This document shows, in pieces, positions 17,736 to 27,370 of a DNA stretch of 64,000 bases (the stretch's first letter is position 1; every line of letters begins with the position of its first letter). Source of the DNA: Saprospiraceae bacterium (GTDB lineage Bacteria; Bacteroidota; Bacteroidia; Chitinophagales; Saprospiraceae); the NCBI GenBank assembly GCA_016715105.1, contig JADKBO010000006.1:186001-250000 (forward strand), written 5' to 3'. The position numbers were made by a program, and so were the translations under genes. Below the pieces are notes generated by a model, which was not told the origin of the DNA, searched no databases, and saw only the letters and a list, made by a program, of their open reading frames with translations.

Positions 17736-18431
17736 TTAAAAGCTATATTGACAAATAGCGCTCAAAGACACATTATCAAAAGGGCTATTTTTGTAATAAA
17801 CATCTCTGAACTTTAAACCAAATTCCAATTTTCCAAGACCACAAAACAATAATTTAAAGCCATAATTCCAGCCATAATCAAATGACCTTATTATTTGTGG
17901 AATGACAATTTTAACGGGGATGAGCGTATTATTTCCGCCAGCAAAAGGTGAGGTGACGAATCCTTCATAAGTCGTGTTTGTATAAGTGACATTTGCCCAA
18001 TTAACACTCAAACCTACACTGGGAACGAACTTGAAATTTTTCAAAAAACAAACATCATAGCCGAGTTTCAAGTCTACTTGTTTGAATGTATATCTATCTA
18101 TGCCGCCAAGTGCCGTTTTATAACCATTCTTTTGTAATAACAGACGAATAAAATCCGCATCATTAGGGAATGGATAGGAAGTATTGTCTGCATCAATAAA
18201 TAAAGTGTTGGTATTCAAAAGGTCATCTTCCTTTTGATTGTAAACAGCAATGATGTAATTGCCCTCAACACTGATTTTATTGAAATTAGATTTGAGGCCA
18301 ATGCCAATGGTTTCGCCCCAAACATCTTTATAACCTGTAAAGAATTTTCCTACTTCAATGACAGGCGAGATATTTTGGCAATTGATGTTAATAGAAAAGC
18401 AAAGAGACAGGATAATTAATAGGTTTTTCAT
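17736..18431 (-). CDS. Hypothetical outer-membrane beta-barrel protein
   Basis: 231 aa, signal peptide 1-18 (MKNLLIILSLCFSININCQ). Strand-like repeats follow (GETIGIGLKSNFNKISVEGN, FKQVDLKLGYDVCFL, YNYGFKLLFCGLGKLEF-type), ending in QYSF with an aromatic terminus. It resembles the proteins at 16192 and 18578 in size and layout. The phrase GETIGIGLK recurs as AETIGLNLG in the 18578 product, suggesting distant paralogues. Function unknown. Confidence 0.75.
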   Translation of the reverse strand: MKNLLIILSLCFSININCQNISPVIEVGKFFTGYKDVWGETIGIGLKSNFNKISVEGNYIIAVYNQKEDDLLNTNTLFIDADNTSYPFPNDADFIRLLLQKNGYKTALGGIDRYTFKQVDLKLGYDVCFLKNFKFVPSVGLSVNWANVTYTNTTYEGFVTSPFAGGNNTLIPVKIVIPQIIRSFDYGWNYGFKLLFCGLGKLEFGLKFRDVYYKNSPFDNVSLSAICQYSF

Positions 18432-18577
18432 ATGAATCTAGTTTTTACTCTACTTCCATAGCTAATAAAATCTAAATATATGAAAGCTTGCTTATAATAT
18501 CAAAATTTATTTATAAATTTCAGCAAAAGCATATTTCTAAATGCCAAATTATAATTAAAAAGATAAATCATTCCAGT

Positions 18578-19207
18578 CTAATCAATTTCTCCCAATGTCC
18601 ATTTAAATCCCAAATTCAGGCCAATGGTTTCGGCCCAAACCTTATAATCAGGCTTTACAATTGGCAAGAAATCCCCTTTAAGGCCACTTGTAATTATAGG
18701 GAAAATGGTTATTGGAGTTGATAAATTAAAGGTAGATCTTTTACCTGTTTTAATTCTAATACCCAAATCGATGTTTGCATAAATTCTCCTTTCAACATAA
18801 GGAGTATTATCCTGATAGTAAGATCGATTGGATTTAGCATTTAAGCAAATATAATTAGATAGATTAGCCATCAATTTGATTGATTTTTTCTTAAAATTGA
18901 AATCAAAACCAAATTTTACTGGTAAATAAGAAGCAACCATTCTTGGCGATAATGAACTATTAAGGTACCAAAGGTTGGTATAACCTGACCCTAATCTAGG
19001 TGAAATCCTGCCAATATTTTCGAATTTTCTCCAAATCAAAACTTCTGACTGCATTCCGTATCCATTTATTCCATCTCTTCTAGAAGATTCGCCAAATTGA
19101 TCAAGGAAAATTGCGCTTTGGGTCCATTCAATTTCGAAATGACTTTGAGCATGTGAAACAAATGGAGTTACAAGAGCTAAAGCTATTAATATTTTTATTT
19201 TTTTCAT
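18578..19207 (-). CDS. Hypothetical outer-membrane beta-barrel protein
   Basis: 209 aa from the ATG at 19207, where a signal peptide starts (MKKIKILIALALVTPFVSHAQ); the in-frame ATG 19 codons upstream would bury it. Strand-like segments include MVASYLPVKFGFDFNF, YANIDLGIRIKTG and WAETIGLNLGFKW. It follows the DUF4249 gene by about 110 bp on the same strand. Part of the same barrel series; function unknown. Confidence 0.75.
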   Translation of the reverse strand: MKKIKILIALALVTPFVSHAQSHFEIEWTQSAIFLDQFGESSRRDGINGYGMQSEVLIWRKFENIGRISPRLGSGYTNLWYLNSSLSPRMVASYLPVKFGFDFNFKKKSIKLMANLSNYICLNAKSNRSYYQDNTPYVERRIYANIDLGIRIKTGKRSTFNLSTPITIFPIITSGLKGDFLPIVKPDYKVWAETIGLNLGFKWTLGEID

Positions 19208-19319
19208 TGATTTAGGACAGGCGATTAGCCAGAGATTTAAAGTATGAACAATAGAGGATACCATATATTAGTTAATTAAAATAATATCCTCAAAACATGA
19301 TCAACAGGTTAAAATAATA

Positions 19320-20237
19320 TTAGATTTTCAAATTTATTTTATAAGGATTTGTAATAGCAAATATTCCATATCCATTCTCAATATTAGTTCTCACAATAAA
19401 AGGAAAACCAAAAGGATCTTGACTTGACTTCTCCATTTTATTCAAATCTTGCAGATATTCAAAATAATTTTTTGTTATAGAGCGTATTTCAAAATTTATA
19501 CTATCAGGTATAGCTTTAGAATAATTAATAATAGAGGACAATTCTACCAAAAGCTTATTATTTCTGATAGTGTTTTCTTTGACTTCAAAAGCATCGAAAA
19601 AGGTTTCTCCTTCAAATTTTAAAAAATTCAGAAAACATTTACTAAAATAAACTGAATCTTTTTTAACATTGAAGAGATTATAATAGGTGTCATTTACCAC
19701 ATTTCCCTCCAGCTGAAAAAAACTATTTGGCTCTATCGTTTCAAATTCAATTTCTATAATTCCATTAAAATTATATGTCCCCTTTCTACCTGGATATTCA
19801 AAGAGTTTTGAGTCAACTAAAGAGATATTTTTAATAGATGGTTTACCAGGCACTGTTGTATTTGCAACAATACTACAGCTTCCTTTTGCATTACTTGCCT
19901 TAATAGTAAACGTTTCACCTTTCGGTGATTCTAATAAGTCATCGTTACAAAGGTAATATCCTATATTAAAATCATCCTTGGGTTTTTTCAAAATGAAGTC
20001 CAGATACTTAATATTACTATTATTTATTTCTATAAATGCGTCTTCAATAATTTTGAAATTTCCGGTATCACCGGGAGATTTTGATTGTACAAATTGGACA
20101 ATTATCGGTTCTCCTACGCTCATTACACAGTTCATGATAGCAAGTGGCTCGAAAGTTTCATTACCATTTAAATCCAACTCTTTGCCACAAGAGTAAAATA
20201 GAAAAGAAACAGATAATATAAAAACAAAATTTTTCAT
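19320..20237 (-). CDS. DUF4249 family lipoprotein
   Basis: 305 aa. A lipoprotein signal is seen with cysteine in LFYSCGKELDL. DUF4249 features include the N-terminal region around LAIMNCVMSVGEPIIVQFVQ and the DAFIEINN segment. In Bacteroidota these surface or periplasmic lipoproteins are commonly encoded next to TonB-dependent receptors. Here the gene starts 4 bp after the receptor stop, so the two are almost certainly one operon and act together at the outer membrane. The ligand is unknown. Confidence 0.85.
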   Translation of the reverse strand: MKNFVFILSVSFLFYSCGKELDLNGNETFEPLAIMNCVMSVGEPIIVQFVQSKSPGDTGNFKIIEDAFIEINNSNIKYLDFILKKPKDDFNIGYYLCNDDLLESPKGETFTIKASNAKGSCSIVANTTVPGKPSIKNISLVDSKLFEYPGRKGTYNFNGIIEIEFETIEPNSFFQLEGNVVNDTYYNLFNVKKDSVYFSKCFLNFLKFEGETFFDAFEVKENTIRNNKLLVELSSIINYSKAIPDSINFEIRSITKNYFEYLQDLNKMEKSSQDPFGFPFIVRTNIENGYGIFAITNPYKINLKI

Positions 20238-20241
20238 TGTT

Positions 20242-22628
20242 TCAAAATGATAGATTGTAAGACAAAGATGGTATTATAGGAAATTGAGCAATTGATCTCA
20301 ATTTAGAATTGGATTTTGTACCTATTATATCTTGTGTAGACGGGCTTAGTAAATCAACATCTGCTGAATAAGATACATAAAGCGTATTGTGTCTATTATA
20401 AATATTATAAGCGCCAACTTCAAATTGATGGGTTAGAGATTTCTTTTTAATTTTATACCTCATGGATACATCCAATCTATGATAATAAGGAAAGGATGCA
20501 TTGTTTATCTTATCAAATATGGGTAAAACATTGTTATCAGTTTGCCTATTGTCACCTATACTTGGTAGTTCAAAAAGATCCGTGCTTATACCAATACCAC
20601 TATTTGTTAAACCTGTGTAATTGATGCTTGGGTAGTATCCAATTGGCCTTGAGTATTTATTACCACTTGAAAAAGACCAATTGAAAGAAAAGCTCAATTT
20701 TTTAGACTTATTATATATGCCAACAATGTTAATTTCATGCCCTCTGTCAAATTTAAAAGGAAACTTTTCCCCTTTATTTATATTATCAAATTGTCGGTGT
20801 GTCTTGCTAACGGTATAACTAACCCATCCTGATAACTTACCTGCCTTTTTTCTTAAATAAAATTCAACCCCTTTAGAACCTCCTTTTCCATTTGTTTGTA
20901 TTTTGTCTTCCCAATCCACCCCATTTAACAAAAATGAAGTGCCCGAACCGTACTCCATTAAATTGTCAAAGGTCTTAAAGAAAGATTCTACAATCCATTC
21001 GTAACTGCCATGATCCTTACTGAAACTTATGGCAAAATTTTCAGAATTAGCCGGCAGAATTCTGCTACTACTTGCAATCCAAATATCACTAGGCAGACCT
21101 AAAGAATTATTACTTAATTGATGTAAATTTTGGTTCATTCTACTGTATCCTAATTGCAGATATGTATTAGTGAAAAATTTATATTCTAACGAAAATCTTG
21201 GTTCCAAATAATTTTTGGTTTTAAAATTGGAGATGAGTGGTTTGAAAAAATTTATTCCTAAGTTTAACTTAAAATTATCTAAGCGAAATTCATTCTCTAA
21301 GAAAACATTTAGCTCCCGATTACTGTATGAATTTTGGTTACTTAAACTATCAATTATTGTTTGTCTATCTTCTCTAATTTGCACACTACTTTCTCCTGGG
21401 AATATAAAGTGAGATATATAACTACTACCAAAACTTACGTTATATTTATTAAATTTGTAAGTGCTAAAAAGTTTAATCCCCTTGTCTTGAATTTCAGTCG
21501 TATAATTATTACTTACTGAAGCAGAAGATTTAGTTTTGATTAAATTAAGTGTATCAAAACTTGAAGTATTAAAATTATAACCTGTATTGAAAATTGTAAT
21601 GAGGTTGTTGAGCTTTCCGATATTGTTTTCCCAAGATAAAGAAGCAACTTTAGTTTTCCAATTCAATTGTGAAGATGAACTAGTTGTAGATGTTGAGTCT
21701 CCGACAATTCTTCCCTTTTTTACCCAAGAGTCTTTTGTGTTATATAAATTTATAGATAATTTATGGTTCCTATTTATTGCAAAAGTCGATTTTAATGATC
21801 CATCAATAAAGTAGTATTTTGGACTTCGTGCAATTGTATAATCTAGCATTGATCTTCTAACAGAAGTATTTATAGTCCATTTATCCTTAATAATAGGACC
21901 ATTAAAATTTAATTTTGCGCTTAAGATTCCTATTCCAATATTAGCTTTATAATCCGATTTGGAACCTTCATCCATTCTAAAATCAAGGACAGATGATAAT
22001 CTACCGCTATATCGAGCTGGAAAAATCCCTTTATAAATACTGAGTTCTTTAATGGTAGAAGTGTTGAAGGTTGAGATAAGTCCAAACATATGATTTACTC
22101 CATAAACAGGAACGTTATCCATTAAATACAAATTTTGGTCGGGCCCACCACCTCTTACTATGATACCACTGGTACCCTCTATACCATATTTGATACCCGG
22201 TAAGGTCTGCAACATTTTCAAAGGATCATTTTCTCCGAGTAAAAAAACGCTATTATTGATTTCTGATACCAGAACATTTTGTCTACCAATTTCATATTTG
22301 TTAATTCTAGACGCAATTATTGTCACTTCATCAATTTTTTCAGAGTTTGATCTCATTTCTATTAAATTATACGGCAGTGAATTAATAACTACTTTTGTTC
22401 CATAACCAATATAACTTATTGTAAAAGTATCACTTTGCAAAGCAACAACATCAAATTCGCCAATGGAATCAGACAAAGTATTTGAATTTCCAAATACAAT
22501 ATTCGCACCAATTAGCGGTTGTTTAGAATACTCGTCTATTATTTTACCTTTAATATTTTGCTGGCCAAATAAAAAAGATGAAATCAATAGCGAGATAATA
22601 GATAAAAATAATTTTTGTTTAATTTCAT
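20242..22628 (-). CDS. TonB-dependent receptor with N-terminal carboxypeptidase-like domain (5' frameshift)
   Basis: About 795 aa. After the signal peptide come a CarboxypepD_reg-like domain (IKGKIIDEYSKQPLIGANIV), a plug (LLGENDPLKMLQTLPGIKYG, IIVRGGGPDQNLYLMDNVPV) and a 22-strand-type barrel ending in SYNLSF. The continuous frame starts only at a TTG inside the signal. One missing base in the T5 run 22612-22616 (A5 in the gene) would join the ATG at 22628 to it, giving MKLNKKLFLSIISLLISSF, a perfect signal peptide. It likely takes up an unknown ligand across the outer membrane with the DUF4249 partner. Confidence 0.88.
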
Positions 22629-22633
22629 ATTCA

Positions 22634-22669
22634 GAAAAAAGGGCCTAATTATTTTAATAACTAAGCCCT
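22634..22669 (-). terminator. Rho-independent terminator after the unknown lipoprotein gene
   Basis: On the minus strand AGGGC...GCCCT closes a long imperfect stem with inner arms TTATT/AATAA and is followed by six T. It separates the lipoprotein gene from the receptor operon. Confidence 0.7.
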
Positions 22670-22701
22670 GTTAAGTTATATTTTAAATAATCAATATCTT
22701 A

Positions 22702-23378
22702 TCAACACTCAGAAACTAGAATTGAAAAGGTACTATATTCATTGCAATTGTCATTTGGATCAATTCTTAACCTCCAAACTGGGAAATCCGCAAGTGGGTC
22801 AAGCCACCCGATGAAAGTAGAACTATTGTATGAATCAGCATCATAAAGTGTTTGCCAGCTTAAATTCCATGTTGATGTTTTCTTCTTCCATTCCCAATCG
22901 GTATGCGCACAGTTTAACGGAAATCCTTGAAAGCCTCGAATTCTAATACCTCCAGATCCACACTCACCATCTCTGCCATTGAAGTCAATATTTAAATCAC
23001 TTCTTCCTCGCTCAATTAATTCATGATTCCTAATTAAAATATTTAGTCCAACAGCATTTTTTGGAACATTTATTTCAGAAATTAGGAAATCACTATCTGC
23101 ATCATCTTCCGAAAGAACTTTGTTGCTACTTGAAAAGTTAGTTTGGAGTTCAACTTTATCATAATTTGGAGTAATTTGGAAAAGGTGTTCTGAATCTTTG
23201 TACTTTTCGTTATAAATTTTAACATGCATGGAAGCTGTCTTATCAGGTGAAAAGACAATGAATTCATTTATAACCTCCCTTTCAACAAAAGAAGTTGATT
23301 CTTGAACATTTGTTTGTTCTTCAGTGCAAGAACTAAAATAAATATAAGTATTGTAGTTAAAACGAATATATTTCTCAT
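22702..23378 (-). CDS. Unknown secreted lipoprotein (frameshifted in the signal region)
   Basis: The continuous frame 22702-23229 (175 aa) lacks a signal. Reading upstream in the same frame gives SSCTEEQTNVQESTSFVERE. The ATG at 23378 starts MRNIFVLTTILIFIL in another frame. One base missing at about 23332-23335 joins them as a lipoprotein with lipobox ILSSC. The mature part is rich in Trp, Asp and Ser; its C-terminal half has paired cysteines (DGECGSGG, PLNCAHTDW, NDNCNEY, VSEC). I do not recognise a family. It lies in its own transcription unit before the receptor. Confidence 0.7.
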
Positions 23379-23834
23379 TTTAATTAATTTTGTGTTAGTA
23401 ATAATTTGTTATTATAGGCAGTTGGTGAAGACCTCCAAGTATTCATCAATTGCCATTTTAAAAAAAAACATCATAAGTATTTTGACGCGCTCAAAATACT
23501 TTACAGCATTAAATCATCAGTCCATTTACCCTCATGATGGAAATGGTGCTAGTAGGAAGGTTGCAACTCCTACATGGTACTTTCTCAAAATGTTTTTTTA
23601 CATTTCGAGATTCAATAAATTACTATTGGAATAAATTTTCACAGATTTTGGATTCTTATCATTTAAGAAATGATATATACCTAAAAACTTTTTCAAATAT
23701 ATATTGAAAAAATTGAAAAAATTGAAAAAATTGAAAAAATTGAAAAAAATTTTAGTTAAATTTTTATGTATCTAGAAACCTAGCTCACAATTAGAATTCA
23801 TTCATAATTAAAAACAGAGGAAATAGCTGAAGTC
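23379..23834. other. Gene-free stretch with a 9-bp A-rich tandem repeat
   Basis: 456 bp with no supported gene. At 23704-23758 the unit TTGAAAAAA is repeated six times without interruption, the last copy with one extra A. It sits 76 bp past the 3' end of ATPase paralogue 2. Confidence 0.75.
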
Positions 23835-25256
23835 CTATGTTATAAAATCATCAACACTCAAGTAACTATCTATCACGGATGAAGCATAATCATTTTGTAA
23901 ATGCGGATAATTAGTAATGAAGGTAGTGAAAATAGTTTTTCGCGTTTTGGTTGCTAATCGAAATAATGCTTTTCGTTTCAAGAGCTTCTCTGCGTAGACT
24001 TTGTCCACCTTTACCTCGGATTGATAAAATTTACATTCACATAAATTAATGGCTTTGTCCTTTCTATCTAAGATCAAATCGATTTGAAAGCCTTCTGATG
24101 TATGATCTCCTCGATGGACATAACTCCCGGTTTCCATGTAAACACCGGAAATTCCAAGTTTTTGCTTTATTTCCGGAAGGTGACGAAAGCATAAAACCTC
24201 AAAGGCATATCCACACCAAATCTTGTAAGCTTGGGTATCGTATACTGTTGCCCAATAACCCTTGGCGGCTTTCTTGTTGCCTTTTATAAACTTGTGGTAA
24301 AATAAAGAGAACTCGTCTGTGAGCCTGTACACTGCGCCTTGTTTCTTTTTCCCAAAAGGTGTTTGTTGACTTACAAAGCCTGAAAGCAACAATTCATCCA
24401 TTGTTCTTGTATACGGACCTCCCTCCCCAACTTTTGCTTTTTGAGTAATTTCCTTGCGGGTACGGCCTGATTTGGAAGTTGCCAATGCACTCACAATTGC
24501 TTCGTGGTTTTCTGGATTTTCAAATAAAGCTTTATAAAGATTGTCATACTCATATTTTAACAATCCACCTTCTGAAAAGCACATGCTGTCCAAGGTGCTT
24601 GAAACAGAATCACCCTTCTTTATGCTATCCAAATAAAAAGGTATGCCACCCATAGTCATATAAATTTCTGCAAGGGCATCATTGGTCATTTGGATTCCCT
24701 TGCTTTCGAGGAATTCTTTTGTCTCGCTGAGATTAAAAGGTTTTAAATGTACCACGTGGCTCAACCTGTTGTGAAGGCCACCTTTGTCATTGACAATTTT
24801 TTTACTGATCCACGAAGTCGCTGAACCACAAATAACCAAGATAAAATGTTTATGCTTAGAAAGGTAATCGTTCCAAATATGTGCAAGGATTTGTACAAAG
24901 CTAGATCTGGCGGTCGCCATCCAAGGGAGTTCATCCAAAAAAATGACTTGTTTTACATCAGTGGGTAACCCATTTAAATATGCTTTTAGAAGGAAAAATA
25001 CCTGCTGCCAGTTTTTTGGTGGCGTTACAACTGGAATTTTGCTGTATTCCATCAATTTTTGAGTAAAATTTGCGATTTGAGTTTTTTGATCTGCGTTCTG
25101 AATCCCAGTTATTCTAAGACAAATATTTTGTTTGAATACTTCATCTACCAAAAATGTTTTACCTACCCTTCTCCTGCCAGTTATCGCTACAAATGATGAC
25201 CTATTAGCACTAAGACATCCTTTCAATGTTTCAATTTGTTCCCTTCTGCCTACCAT
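23835..25256 (-). CDS. AAA+ ATPase with DUF234/PD-(D/E)XK-like C-terminus (paralogue 2)
   Basis: 473 aa, starting MVGRREQIETLKG at 25256. Walker A GRRRVGKT (27-34), Walker B VIFLDELPW (Asp108/Glu109) and VICGSATSW (141-149) are intact. A winged-helix-like part spans about 262-300. The C-terminal domain has D393 in QIDLILDRK and E407-C-K409 in LCECKF. It shares the order and many segments with the gene at 13578-15008 (GGIPFYL, PFGKKK/PYGKKK, YRLTD, GYAFE, LGI-GVY-E) but is clearly diverged. It too has a triple palindrome array directly upstream, of unrelated sequence. Biological role unproven. Confidence 0.88.
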   Translation of the reverse strand: MVGRREQIETLKGCLSANRSSFVAITGRRRVGKTFLVDEVFKQNICLRITGIQNADQKTQIANFTQKLMEYSKIPVVTPPKNWQQVFFLLKAYLNGLPTDVKQVIFLDELPWMATARSSFVQILAHIWNDYLSKHKHFILVICGSATSWISKKIVNDKGGLHNRLSHVVHLKPFNLSETKEFLESKGIQMTNDALAEIYMTMGGIPFYLDSIKKGDSVSSTLDSMCFSEGGLLKYEYDNLYKALFENPENHEAIVSALATSKSGRTRKEITQKAKVGEGGPYTRTMDELLLSGFVSQQTPFGKKKQGAVYRLTDEFSLFYHKFIKGNKKAAKGYWATVYDTQAYKIWCGYAFEVLCFRHLPEIKQKLGISGVYMETGSYVHRGDHTSEGFQIDLILDRKDKAINLCECKFYQSEVKVDKVYAEKLLKRKALFRLATKTRKTIFTTFITNYPHLQNDYASSVIDSYLSVDDFIT

Positions 25257-25293
25257 GTAATTACGCTTTTCTCAATTACCATCAAATTTAAAA

Positions 25294-25440
25294 GTGTATT
25301 TTCCTGCCATTTTTGTAGAGGAAAATACAAATATAAAAACTTAAAAGTGTATTTTCCTACTATTTTTATAGAGGAAAATACAAATATAAAAAACTCAAAG
25401 TGTATTTTCCTGCCGTTCTTGTAGAGGAAAATACAAATAA
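25294..25440. repeat. Three tandem palindromes (53-bp period) upstream of ATPase paralogue 2
   Basis: The arm GTATTTTCCT starts at 25296, 25349 and 25402, exactly 53 bp apart. Each faces AGGAAAATAC (25319-25328, 25372-25381, 25425-25434) across a 13-nt loop. On the minus strand TATATTTG, a -7 promoter box, abuts the palindrome in units 1 and 2 (25335-25328, 25388-25381); unit 3 has TTTATTTG. The nearest palindrome arm begins 40 bp before the ATPase ATG. The layout mirrors the 15045-15189 array with no shared sequence. Confidence 0.92.
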
Positions 25441-25562
25441 ACATTTAAGTTGAGTAAAATTTTATGCCCCTACATTTCTTTCAACCGTGAATCGTTCAGG
25501 TGGCGTATTTGCATATTTTTAAGGGAAGGCTGAAGTCACCTTTCTATTTTCCATACTTTTCC

Positions 25563-25570
25563 TATATTTG
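25563..25570 (+). promoter_or_regulatory. -7 promoter box of adk
   Basis: TATATTTG. Its position rules out the in-frame TTG at 25568 as the adk start and leaves ATG 25598 or 25628. Confidence 0.55.
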
Positions 25571-25627
25571 CCCACCTTTAAGACTTTCAACAACAAGATG
25601 TTCTTTATCAACTTTTTTAAAAAAATT

Positions 25628-26227
25628 ATGGGCACAGCAGCTAAAGAAAACGATAAGCTCAATTTGGTGCTTTTCGGGCCTCCGGGTTCTGGAAAAGGTA
25701 CTCAGGCGGCAAAACTGGTAGATCAGTATGATTTGTTACACATTTCTACTGGAGATTTGTTTAGATATGAGATGGGTAACAATACTCCGCTGGGGCTCAA
25801 AGCCAAAGAATACATGGCTAAAGGGGATTTGGTGCCAGATGAGGTAACTATAGGCATGTTGAAAAACAAAGTTGTATCAAACCCCGGTGTAAAGGGATAT
25901 ATTTTTGATGGATTTCCGAGGACCATTCCTCAAGCGGAGGCTTTGGATACGCTGCTATCAGAAATGGGTCAGGCTGTTTCCGGACTCATCGCTTTGGAGG
26001 TTGATGATGAAGAGATCGTGCAAAGGATTCTCAATAGAGGTAAGTCTTCAGGAAGACCTGATGACAATGACGAAGAAGTCATCAGAAAAAGGATAAGTGT
26101 GTACAACGCAGAAACGAGTCAGGTTTTTGACCATTATAATAAAGCAGGCAAATCGCATAAAGTGCCAGGAGTTGGATCAATTGAGGACATCTTTGAAGCT
26201 TTATGTACTTTGGTTGATAAACTATAA
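25628..26227 (+). CDS. adk: Adenylate kinase
   Basis: 199 aa from the ATG at 25628 (MGTAAKENDKLNLVLFGPPG); the ATG at 25598 would add a 10-residue hydrophobic leader and cannot be excluded. It interconverts ATP, AMP and ADP. The P-loop GPPGSGKGT, the AMP-binding HISTGDLFR and DGFPRTIPQAE, and the short LID form (NRGKSSGRPDDNDEE, no zinc cysteines) are visible. It heads a housekeeping run with obgE. Confidence 0.95.
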   Translation: MGTAAKENDKLNLVLFGPPGSGKGTQAAKLVDQYDLLHISTGDLFRYEMGNNTPLGLKAKEYMAKGDLVPDEVTIGMLKNKVVSNPGVKGYIFDGFPRTIPQAEALDTLLSEMGQAVSGLIALEVDDEEIVQRILNRGKSSGRPDDNDEEVIRKRISVYNAETSQVFDHYNKAGKSHKVPGVGSIEDIFEALCTLVDKL

Positions 26228-26373
26228 CTTTGCAGAAGTGTCCTAACTAGTAGGATCACTTTCAATATCAGTGAAAATTAAATTTTTTGTTTACCAGGAT
26301 TATGATAAATAATTGTTTGGCGAACCTTTCATACAATTCATTCCTTATCAATATAAAGGATTAAAAAAGAAAA

Positions 26374-27366
26374 ATGGCAGATCAGAATTTTGTAGACTAT
26401 GTCAAAATTTGCGGGCGCAGCGGTCACGGTGGTGCTGGATCTACACATTTTCACAGAGATAAAATGACCGCGAAGGGAGGACCTGATGGTGGTAATGGTG
26501 GTAGAGGTGGTCATATAATTTTGAAAGGCAATCAACAAATGTGGACTTTGCTCCACCTCAAATATCGCAAACACATCATTGCAGGCAATGGTGGTGTGGG
26601 AAGCGCTTCTCGAAGTACGGGCGCTGATGGTGAAGATGTCATTTTGGAGGTTCCACTTGGCACGGTTGCTAAGAATGCGGAGACGGGTGAAGTTTATTTT
26701 GAAATCAGTGAAGACGGAGAAACTAAGGTGCTTTTTCCAGGTGGAAGAGGCGGCATGGGCAATGAGAATTTCAAAAGTGCTACCATGCAAACGCCGAGAT
26801 TTTCACAACCTGGAGAACCCGGAATCACAGAATGGGCCATTCTTGAGCTTAAGATCTTAGCAGATGTTGGATTGGTTGGTTTCCCGAATGCTGGAAAATC
26901 TACACTCTTAGCTTCAATGACAGCTGCAAAACCAGAAATTGCGGACTACGCATTTACTACCTTGGTACCCAACTTGGGTATTGTTTCATACCGCGATGGT
27001 CGATCATTCATCATGGCTGATATTCCGGGCATCATAGAAGATGCGCATAAAGGTCGGGGACTTGGTGTAAGATTTTTACGTCACATTGAGCGAAATGCAG
27101 TTTTACTTTTCATGGTTGCTGCCGACAGTAACGACATCACCAAAGATTATCATATTTTGTTGAAAGAGCTCATGCTCTACAATCCTCAACTGATGGATAA
27201 AGATCGTATTCTTGCAGTAACCAAATCAGATTTAATTGATGAGGAGTTGCAGGAATTGATTGCGAAAGAAATCGATGTGGACATTCCCGTTATTTTCATA
27301 TCTGCGGTAGCCAATAAGGGCATCACTAAACTCAAGGATATGCTTTGGAAAACCATCAATCAATAA
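26374..27366 (+). CDS. obgE: GTPase Obg
   Basis: 330 aa. An N-terminal glycine-rich Obg fold (GGDGGNGGRGGH-type repeats, residues about 1-158) precedes a G domain with GFPNAGKSTL (G1), DIPG (G3), TKSD (G4) and SAVANKG (G5). It is a ribosome-associated GTPase involved in 50S maturation and stress signalling. The C-terminal OCT domain is absent, as in many members of the phylum. The next gene follows after 4 bp. Confidence 0.95.
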   Translation: MADQNFVDYVKICGRSGHGGAGSTHFHRDKMTAKGGPDGGNGGRGGHIILKGNQQMWTLLHLKYRKHIIAGNGGVGSASRSTGADGEDVILEVPLGTVAKNAETGEVYFEISEDGETKVLFPGGRGGMGNENFKSATMQTPRFSQPGEPGITEWAILELKILADVGLVGFPNAGKSTLLASMTAAKPEIADYAFTTLVPNLGIVSYRDGRSFIMADIPGIIEDAHKGRGLGVRFLRHIERNAVLLFMVAADSNDITKDYHILLKELMLYNPQLMDKDRILAVTKSDLIDEELQELIAKEIDVDIPVIFISAVANKGITKLKDMLWKTINQ

Positions 27367-27370
27367 AGCC

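Noticed and set aside
23813..23828. Copy of the ATPase 2 palindrome at the 3' end of the gene (AGAGGAAATA)
   Set aside because: Only one half-arm with a missing A; too weak to claim terminal repeats of a mobile element.
15045..25440. The palindrome arrays as CRISPR
   Set aside because: Only three units, each an internal palindrome, no unique spacers of constant size and no cas genes.
25250..25444. 64-codon frame with YLYFPLQ-like repeats upstream of ATPase 2
   Set aside because: It is the translated palindrome array, with no independent support.
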